A stretch of DNA of 5,244 nucleotides, from contig JAQGLP010000260.1 of assembly GCA_028292835.1 (NCBI GenBank), positions 1 to 5,244 of the forward strand, given 5' to 3'. The notes beneath the pieces are model-generated. The model ran no database searches and was not told where the DNA came from. It saw nothing but the letters and a program-made list of their open reading frames with translations. Shown piece by piece: positions 1 to 4,572 of the stretch; position 1 is the stretch's first letter; each line of letters starts with the position of its first letter. Both the position numbers and the translations under genes were made by a program. This stretch comes from Variovorax sp. GTDB lineage: Bacteria > Pseudomonadota > Gammaproteobacteria > Burkholderiales > Burkholderiaceae_C.

Positions 1-127
1 GCCGATGCTGAGCATGCGCACCGACCCGGACGTGCTGGCGAGCCTGCGCGCCAGCGGCAAGGGCTGGCAAACGCGCGTCAATGCGCTGCTACGCGAAGCC
101 GCGGACCAGGGACGGTTCGGGCACTAG
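1..127 (+). CDS. BrnA-like antitoxin, C-terminal fragment (5' end outside window)
   Basis: Reading from base 2, the last 41 codons end at TAG 125-127. The visible protein has the features of the BrnA/DUF4415 antitoxin tail: a hydrophobic start (LSMR), DPDVLASLRASGKGWQ, then TRVNALLREAA. In this family that tail is the ribbon-helix-helix DNA-binding domain of a type II antitoxin that represses its own operon and neutralises a BrnT RNase. The toxin gene normally lies upstream, so it would be outside the window. The stop codon is made of the TA flanking an IS630 element plus the element's first G, so the natural C-terminus may originally have differed. Family assignment rests on the DPDVL..GKGWQTR.N..LR pattern; no search was run. 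Confidence 0.72.
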   Translation, partial: PMLSMRTDPDVLASLRASGKGWQTRVNALLREAADQGRFGH

Positions 128-148
128 AGCGCTTTCGCGCTGACCCTG
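127..148 (+). repeat. IS630 left terminal inverted repeat
   Basis: GAGCGCTTTC (127-136) matches the right end exactly. A second matching block, ACCCTG (143-148), follows after six extra bases (GCGCTG) that are absent from the right end, so the two termini are asymmetric. Confidence 0.8.
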
Positions 149-230
149 CACACTGCCGATAAGGTTTTTGGGACGCTGCCAAGATGACTGTCTTGTTATT
201 TGCGTGCGGGCACTCGAGCGGGAGGCGGTC

Positions 231-1184
231 ATGGCGTGGCATACAGGGCAGGCTTATGGGCAGGACTTGCGCGACCGTGTGTTGGGAGCTGAGGGCACGA
301 TCCGCGAGGTGGCCGAACGCTTTGCCGTCAGCGACTCCTACGTGGCTCGGGCGAGGTCGCGCTGTCGCCGGCTCGGCCAAGTCTCAGCAGGCGTGCAGTG
401 CAACCACGTGCCGCTGCGGCTGGCGGGGCTGGAGACAGCGCTCACCGCTCAGGTGCAGGCACAAGCCGACCAGACGCTGGCGCAGCTTTGCGCGTGGGCA
501 GAGCACGAGCATGGCGCGCGGGTGGGCGTCACGACCATGTGGAAGACGCTCGAGCGGCTGGGCTTGAGCCTTAAAAAAAGTCCCTGCACGCCAGCGAGCA
601 AGAGCGCTCGGATGTAGCGGCTGCGCGCCAGGCGTGGACAGCCGGGCGTGCTGCGATGCAGCCGGGCCAGTTGGTGTTTATCGACGAGACCTGGGCGACG
701 ACCAACATGACAATCACGCGCGGACGCTCTGCCAAGGGCCGGCGTTGCCTGGGCGAACACCCTATGGCCACTGGCGCACGACCACCTTTGTCTGCGCGCG
801 CTACGCCAGGACGGCCTGGCAGCGCCCTGTGTGCTCGACGGCCCCATCAACGGCCAGAGCTTCGTGGGCTGGGTCGAACAGATGCTCGCTGCGGAGCTGC
901 GAGCCGGTGACATCGTCGTGATGGACAACCTCGGCTCGCACAAGGTCCAAGGCGTGCGGCAGGCCATCGAAGCAGCAGGCGCCGAGTTGCGCTACTTGCC
1001 CGCCTACAGCCCCGACATGAACCCCATCGAGCAGGTGTTTGCCAAGCTCAAAGGCCTGCTGCGAAGGACGGCCGCGCGCACCATAGAGTCCCTCTGGCAG
1101 GCTATCGGCGCGCTGCTCGACAACTTCTCCGCAGCCGAGTGCGCGCGCTACATCCGGCACTGCGGCTATGGCTGCTCAGGGTGA
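231..1184 (+). pseudogene. IS630-family transposase, frameshifted
   Basis: DDE transposase that would cut and rejoin the element ends. The start ATG at 231 is supported by GGAGG at 221-225, five bases upstream. The N-terminal part (YGQDLRDRVL, then EVAERFAVSDSYV) is the helix-turn-helix region that binds the inverted repeats. The frame changes at the A7 run 573-579 (a -1 shift continues as KKSLHASEQERSD), at about 761-763 (one base apparently missing before YGHWRTTTFV), and at the GC repeat 794-801 (two bases extra or one missing). After that it stays open to TGA 1184. Catalytic residues remain recognisable: Asp in FIDETWA (683-685), Asp in MDNLGSHK (924-926) and Glu in NPIEQVF (1029-1031). 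The last two are 34 residues apart, the DD34E spacing typical of IS630. Reconstructed length is about 317 residues, normal for the family. The A7 shift could be programmed, but the other two look like decay. Confidence 0.85.
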
Positions 1185-1192
1185 AAGCGCTC
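1177..1192 (-). repeat. IS630 right terminal inverted repeat
   Basis: Read on the minus strand this is GAGCGCTTTC followed directly by ACCCTG, matching the two left-end blocks without their six-base spacer. The transposase stop codon TGA (1182-1184) lies inside this repeat, as is common in compact insertion sequences. Confidence 0.8.
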
Positions 1193-1535
1193 TAGCTTCG
1201 GCGCGCCGGTACTGCTGCTATGCCATTTCCCCAAGCTGATGAAAGCGCCTCGGTGGTCCGATGTCGGTATGTGGATCCAGACCATCATGCTCCTTTTGCG
1301 CGGCGAAGGATTAGATAGCTGCTCGCAGGAATATATTGGAATGTACGGTCGAACCATAAAAGATTATGTCGGTCTTTCAGATGAAACGATGCTATTTTGT
1401 GGGCTAGCCATTGGCTGGAGCGATACCGATGCTCCGGTGAACAACTTCGAGCGAGAACGTGTGCTACTGGCCGAGCAGATCACGTTTTTCGGCTTCGATG
1501 AAGCTGATGACGGCGAAAGAGCAGGGAAATACTAA
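1193..1535 (+). pseudogene. Nitroreductase family protein, C-terminal half only
   Basis: Open in one frame from the IS630 edge (codon AGC 1194) to TAA 1533-1535, giving about 113 residues. The sequence starts in the middle of a domain with FGAPVLLLCHFPK. It continues with SDVGMWIQTIMLLL and GEGLDSCSQEYIGMY, and ends with the GWSDTDAPVNNFERERV segment. These match the second half of FMN-dependent nitroreductases, including the helix and glycine/serine loop near the flavin. Full proteins are about 220 residues, so roughly half is lost, including the N-terminal FMN-binding arginine region. No start codon or ribosome site is supported. The row 1321-1380 has 25/60 G+C against 40/60 in a prpF row, suggesting a different origin. 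The stop codon coincides with the target duplication of the next insertion sequence. Presumably non-functional. Confidence 0.8.
1533..1535. repeat. IS5-family target site duplication, left copy (TAA)
   Basis: TAA here and TAA at 2470-2472 flank the element directly. A three-base TNA duplication is known for some IS5-family subgroups (for example IS1031-like). This copy is also the nitroreductase stop codon. Confidence 0.7.
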
Positions 1536-1556
1536 GGATTTATCCGTAAATAATAT
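1536..1556 (+). repeat. IS5-family left inverted repeat
   Basis: Begins GGATTTATCC, then G, TAAAT, A, ATAT. It pairs with 2449-2469 with two mismatches in 21 positions. It contains the transposase stop codon (1540-1542 read on the minus strand). Confidence 0.8.
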
Positions 1557-2403
1557 TCACCGGCAGCACGATCTTGCGCAGGGCGATGATGGCCGCGGCA
1601 AGGTGGTTGAGCGCGAGGAAGGTGTGCTCAAGCTTCTCGTAGCGCACCAGCAGCTTCCTGAACCGGTTGAACCAGCCATGGCAGGCTTCGACCACCCAGC
1701 GGCGCGCCTTCTTCTTCGGATCGCGCTTCTTCTGCTGGGCCTCACTCTTGCGGCCCACCACATGCGGGATGTAGCCATGGGCCAAGATGATCCTCATGGC
1801 GTTCCTGCCCTGATACCCGGCATCGGCACACAAGTGCCTGGAGCGACGCTGCTTTGGCCTCGGGCGCTTGACCACGATGGCGTCCAGCACCGCCTCAAGC
1901 TGCGTCACGTCGTGCGCGTTGGCTCCCGTCACGACGAGCGACAACGGGACGCCACGACCGTCCACCAGCAGGTGGCGCTTGCTGCCCTTTTTTCCCCCGA
2001 TCCGTCGGGTTGCGCCCCACCGCCTCCTGGGCCAGGGGGGCCTTCAACATCGCCCCGTCGATGCTCTGCCAGCGCCAGGCGATGCCTTCGAGGTCGTCGT
2101 ACTCGGCCAAGCCCGCCTTCCACAGCGCCTCGAAGAAGCCCGCCTTTGACCACTGCATGAACTTCTGGTGCACCGCGCTCGCGCTGCCAAAGCGCTCGGC
2201 TGGCAGCGCCTTCCACTGGCAGCCCGTCCTGAGCACGTACACGATGGCCTCGAAGACCAGGCGCGGGCCTTCGGTGGGCGACCCGCTCCCGCACTGCGAA
2301 GGTAATGCTTGTTCGGATCTCGCCCGGGCTGCGGCACCAGCGGCTCCACTCGCTTCCAGAACTCATCCGTCACTGCCCACGAGTCGGCGTGCGCCTTGGC
2401 CAT
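1540..2403 (-). pseudogene. IS5-family transposase, two compensating frameshifts
   Basis: The start at 2403 is supported by AAGGAG six bases before the ATG and by an N-terminus (MAKAHADSWAVTDEFWKRVE, then PLVP) typical of IS5 transposases. The first frame runs to about 2260. One base is then missing and the protein continues in a second frame with LVFEAIVYVLRTGCQWKALP, down to RNPTDRGKKG. At the T6 run 1988-1993 (A6 on the coding strand) an extra base returns reading to the first frame, with SKRHLLVDGRG, to the stop at 1540. Catalytic residues are visible: Asp in SIDGAM (2057-2059), Asp in CADAGYQG (1822-1824) and Glu in VVEACHGWFNR (1687-1689). Reconstructed length is about 287 residues, normal. 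As written, no single frame gives a full enzyme; a slip at A6 could repair only one break. Confidence 0.85.
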
Positions 2404-2444
2404 GCTTTGCTCCTTCGCCGAGTGCGGTTCGGCTCTGGAGCAAA

Positions 2445-2460
2445 CTTTATATAATTTAAG
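2445..2460. promoter_or_regulatory. AT-rich promoter-like segment at the IS5 right end
   Basis: This AT island lies in GC-rich surroundings, inside and beside the right inverted repeat. On the minus strand it offers TATAAA (2446-2451) about 43 bases before the transposase start, a reasonable -10 for that gene. On the plus strand it contains a perfect TATAAT (2450-2455) pointing out of the element. I see no good -35 hexamer in either direction, so both are tentative. Confidence 0.3.
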
Positions 2461-2469
2461 GATAAATCC
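2449..2469 (-). repeat. IS5-family right inverted repeat
   Basis: On the minus strand it begins GGATTTATCC, then T, TAAAT, T, ATAT, the partner of 1536-1556. It lies upstream of the transposase gene and overlaps an AT-rich promoter-like stretch. Confidence 0.8.
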
Positions 2470-2472
2470 TAA
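2470..2472. repeat. IS5-family target site duplication, right copy (TAA)
   Basis: Matches TAA at 1533-1535 and lies directly between the element's right end and the palindrome. Confidence 0.7.
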
Positions 2473-2508
2473 GTCCGCCCTTATATGGGCGCCCATATAA
2501 GGGCGGAC
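2473..2508. repeat. Perfect 36-bp palindrome, no spacer
   Basis: The half-site GTCCGCCCTTATATGGGC (2473-2490) is followed immediately by its exact reverse complement (2491-2508). Symmetry ends at both outer bases (A2472 and C2509). It lies between the plus-strand nitroreductase remnant and the minus-strand dehydrogenase. As RNA it would fold into a very stable hairpin with a minimal loop, so a bidirectional terminator for converging genes is possible. However, no U-run follows directly: on the plus strand T6 comes only at about 2524-2529, and on the minus strand there is none. Alternatives are a dimeric-protein binding site or two abutted identical ends of a lost mobile element. Function unassigned. 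Confidence 0.95.
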
Positions 2509-2581
2509 CATCGACCTGCTCATTTTTTCGGGGCCACCTCTTCTTCAGGAACTGCTGCTCACTGCGAGGTCATGTCATAGC
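2509..2581. other. Short intergenic stretch between palindrome and dehydrogenase
   Basis: These 73 bases contain a T6 run (about 2524-2529). I recognise no gene, promoter or RNA here. If the palindrome acts as a terminator, this would be the 3' untranslated part of the prpB-prpF-dehydrogenase transcript. Confidence 0.4.
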
Positions 2582-3337
2582 TCAACCCATCGTCTCGCCG
2601 CCGTTGATGTCAATCACTGTGCCGGTGACAAAGCTCGCGCCGTCGCTCGCCAAGTAAGCCACCGCCGATGCGATCTCCGCGACGGAACCGAGCCGGCCGG
2701 CCGGGATCTTCTTGGCGGCCTCGGCCAGCACTTCGGGCGTGGAGGTCCGCGCCAACGGTGTCTCAATCTGGCCTGGTGCGATGCAATTGGCCGTGATGCC
2801 GAAGGCCGCGTAGTCGCCCGCAATCTTGCGTGTCATGCCAATCACTGCGGCCTTAGACGCCGAGTAGTGCGTGCCCGCGCGCGGGGAGTAGGTTCGCCCG
2901 GCGCGTGACGCGATGTTGATCACGCGGCCCCATTGCCTACGCTTCATCGACGGAACGAGCTTCTGGCAGAGCAGGAACGGTGCGCTGGTGTTGACGCGGA
3001 AGACAAACTCCCAGTCTTCGAGGGTGATCTCCTCGAACTGCGCGATGCGCCCATCGACCTTGGGATGCACGCCGGCGTTGTTCACCAGGATGTCCACGCC
3101 CTCGCAGAGCGAAAGAATCCGCTCCCCCGCCTCCGCGACCGCCGATAGGTCCGACAGGTCGGCCACCACGGCCTGTACGCGCACGCCCTCCCCGGACAGC
3201 GTCGATGCGACATCACGCACCGTCTCGCTGCGGTCGAGCAATATCAGGGAGACGCCCGAATCCCTGAGCCATCTGGCACTCTCGAGCCCGATGCCGCTGG
3301 CTGCGCCGGTGATGACGGCGGTTCTCTGTGGTGTCAT
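2582..3337 (-). CDS. Short-chain dehydrogenase/reductase (SDR), classical FabG-like type
   Basis: A 251-residue cytoplasmic oxidoreductase, the usual length for classical SDRs, expected to interconvert a hydroxyl and a keto group using NAD(P). The Rossmann motif TGAASGIG is at residues 10-17. Asp35 at the end of the second strand favours NAD over NADP. NNAG is at 86-89. The catalytic set is Asn116, Ser144, Tyr158 and Lys162 (YSASK), followed by PGQIETP. The start at 3337 was chosen because MTPQRTAVITG gives the standard distance to the glycine motif and AAAGGA lies upstream. A longer in-frame reading reaches into prpF but is Arg/Ala-rich and unlike any SDR. It starts 23 bases after the prpF stop and is probably the third gene of that operon. 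The substrate cannot be read from the sequence; context suggests a hydroxy acid linked to propionate or branched dicarboxylate metabolism. Confidence 0.92.
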   Translation of the reverse strand: MTPQRTAVITGAASGIGLESARWLRDSGVSLILLDRSETVRDVASTLSGEGVRVQAVVADLSDLSAVAEAGERILSLCEGVDILVNNAGVHPKVDGRIAQFEEITLEDWEFVFRVNTSAPFLLCQKLVPSMKRRQWGRVINIASRAGRTYSPRAGTHYSASKAAVIGMTRKIAGDYAAFGITANCIAPGQIETPLARTSTPEVLAEAAKKIPAGRLGSVAEIASAVAYLASDGASFVTGTVIDINGGETMG

Positions 3338-3360
3338 GGAGAGTTTTCCTTTCGGTGTGT

Positions 3361-4572
3361 TTAAAACGATTCGCCCGCACAGCCGGCGGGCACGCAAACC
3401 TTGCCCACCATCAGCCGGCGCGCGCTGCGGGTCATGGAGACCTTGTCGATACGCCACGCACCGCCGGCCTCTTGCCGCGCCTGGGCGCCCACGTCGAGCA
3501 CGCCCGATGCATGGCCGAACCGGATGCTGCCGTCGCCGTCGGCCGGCGCGATGCGCGAGACCACGGTCCCCGGCACCGACGCTGCGACCGCAATCGCGAC
3601 CGCCCCGGTCCCCGTCATGGCGTGGTGCAGCTTGCCCATCGACAGGATGCGTGCCACGAAGTCGACATCGCCGGGCGCGATGCGCTTTCCGCCGGCGGCT
3701 TCGTAAGGCGCGGGCGGCGCCACCCACAGCAGCTTGGGCGTAGCGGGGCGCAGCGCGGTCGCTTCTTCGGGTGTGCGCGCCAGCCCCATGCGCACCGCCG
3801 CGTGAGCCCGGAACCGCTCGAGCTTCTCGAGCAGCGGCGCGTCGTCGTTGACGTCGCGCTGCGCTTCGGTGCCCTGCAGGCCGAGGTCCGCGGCAGCGAC
3901 GAAGACGGTGGGGTTGCCTGCCTTCAGCAGTGTGACCTCGACGGGCAGGAAGCCCGGCACATCGATCACCTCGCTGAGCTGGCCGGTCGGAAACAACGCG
4001 CCGGGCTTTTCGCCTTCGCCACCCGCCGGGTCGAGGAAGTCGAGCCGGATGCCTGCGCCCGGAAACGCGACGCCGTCGAGCTCGAAGTCGCCGTTCTCCA
4101 CGACGCGACCCCCGTGCATCGGCACATGCGCTAGGATGCGCTTGCCGATGTTGGCCTGCCAGATGCGCACGAGGGCAGTGCCGTTGCGAGGCACATCGAC
4201 CATGCCCTGCGCAATGGCGAACGGCCCGACGGCCGCGCTCAGATTACCGCAATTGCCGCTCCAGTCGATGACTAGCGCCTCGATAGCGACTGCACCGAAG
4301 AGATAGTCGACGTCGCAATCGGGCCGCTCGCTCTTGCCGATCAACACGACCTTGCTGGTGCTGGACGTCGCGCCGCCCATGCCGTCGATGTGCTTGCCAT
4401 AGCGGTCGGGGCTGCCGATGACGCGCAGCAGGAAGCGGTCGCGCGCGACGCGGTCCGCCAGCAGCGCCGCCGGCAACTGCCGTGTGTCGAAGAACACGCC
4501 CTTGCTGGTGCCACCTCGCATGTAGGTCGCGGACACTTCGAGCTGCGCTTCGATGAACGCATTTCCTGTCAT
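3361..4572 (-). CDS. prpF: 2-methylaconitate cis-trans isomerase PrpF
   Basis: A 403-residue protein matching the PrpF family in length and throughout its sequence. In the AcnD-type methylcitrate pathway PrpF isomerises trans-2-methylaconitate (or aconitate) to the cis form, in the cytoplasm, without cofactor. It has the two-lobed fold of diaminopimelate epimerase relatives. Visible signatures are ATYMRGGTSKGVFF (residues 15-28), GKHIDGMGGATSSTSK (59-74), DWSGNCGNLSAAVGPFA (103-119), RIWQANIGK and SMGKLHHAMTGTGAVAIA. Lys74 and Cys108 correspond to the residues reported as important in Shewanella PrpF (Lys73, Cys107). The ATG at 4572 overlaps the prpB TGA as ATGA, implying translational coupling. 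Other members isomerise oxalomesaconate or dimethylmaleate; the strong PrpF pattern and the prpB neighbour favour methylaconitate. Confidence 0.9.
   Translation of the reverse strand: MTGNAFIEAQLEVSATYMRGGTSKGVFFDTRQLPAALLADRVARDRFLLRVIGSPDRYGKHIDGMGGATSSTSKVVLIGKSERPDCDVDYLFGAVAIEALVIDWSGNCGNLSAAVGPFAIAQGMVDVPRNGTALVRIWQANIGKRILAHVPMHGGRVVENGDFELDGVAFPGAGIRLDFLDPAGGEGEKPGALFPTGQLSEVIDVPGFLPVEVTLLKAGNPTVFVAAADLGLQGTEAQRDVNDDAPLLEKLERFRAHAAVRMGLARTPEEATALRPATPKLLWVAPPAPYEAAGGKRIAPGDVDFVARILSMGKLHHAMTGTGAVAIAVAASVPGTVVSRIAPADGDGSIRFGHASGVLDVGAQARQEAGGAWRIDKVSMTRSARRLMVGKVCVPAGCAGESF

Larger units (their letters stand above)
127..1192 (+). mobile_element. IS630-family insertion sequence, about 1066 bp
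   Basis: The element is bounded by a perfect 10-bp terminal inverted repeat (GAGCGCTTTC at 127-136, its complement at 1183-1192). TA dinucleotides lie directly outside at 125-126 and 1193-1194, and the outer context reads CTAG on both sides. Insertion at TA with TA duplication is the known behaviour of IS630/Tc1-type elements, and the single internal gene encodes an IS630-type DDE transposase. The left flank is an antitoxin tail and the right flank a nitroreductase interior, so the element sits between two unrelated gene fragments. Because the transposase is frameshifted, the copy is probably immobile unless frameshifting rescues it. Confidence 0.88.
1536..2469 (-). mobile_element. IS5-family insertion sequence, about 934 bp
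   Basis: Terminal inverted repeats begin with a perfect GGATTTATCC (1536-1545, complement at 2460-2469). They extend to about 21 bp with two mismatches (the next matching blocks are TAAAT and ATAT). TAA flanks both ends. The one gene inside is an IS5-type transposase on the minus strand that fills almost the whole element, with its stop codon inside the left repeat. Size, ends and gene all fit IS5-family elements of the IS427/IS1031 type; I cannot name the subgroup without a search. Removing the element and one TAA restores a nitroreductase stop followed directly by the 36-bp palindrome. Confidence 0.88.

Noticed and set aside
1459..2160. Plus-strand open frame of 233 codons across the IS5 element
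   Set aside because: It is antisense to the transposase, crosses the IS boundary from the nitroreductase in another frame, and has a Pro/Ser-rich tail typical of a shadow frame.
2473..2529. Palindrome plus T6 as a classical intrinsic terminator
   Set aside because: The T-run begins about 15 bases after the stem, too far for a standard terminator; kept only as a possibility.
2509..2581. Possible short peptide or transposase tail read leftward from the dehydrogenase end (ends ...VAPKK)
   Set aside because: Only about a dozen codons can be read, with no start, no ribosome site and no family match I recognise.
3338..3727. N-terminal extension of the dehydrogenase reading frame into prpF
   Set aside because: It overlaps prpF in another frame of the same strand, is Arg/Ala/Gly-rich without domain features, and the start at 3337 gives a normal SDR N-terminus.
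2913..3743. Plus-strand open frame of 276 codons opposite the dehydrogenase and prpF
   Set aside because: It is antisense to two well-supported genes and low in complexity (Arg/Ser/Pro-rich).
3328..4134. Long plus-strand open frame opposite prpF
   Set aside because: It is a high-GC mirror of prpF with His/Arg/Ala-rich content and no recognisable domain.
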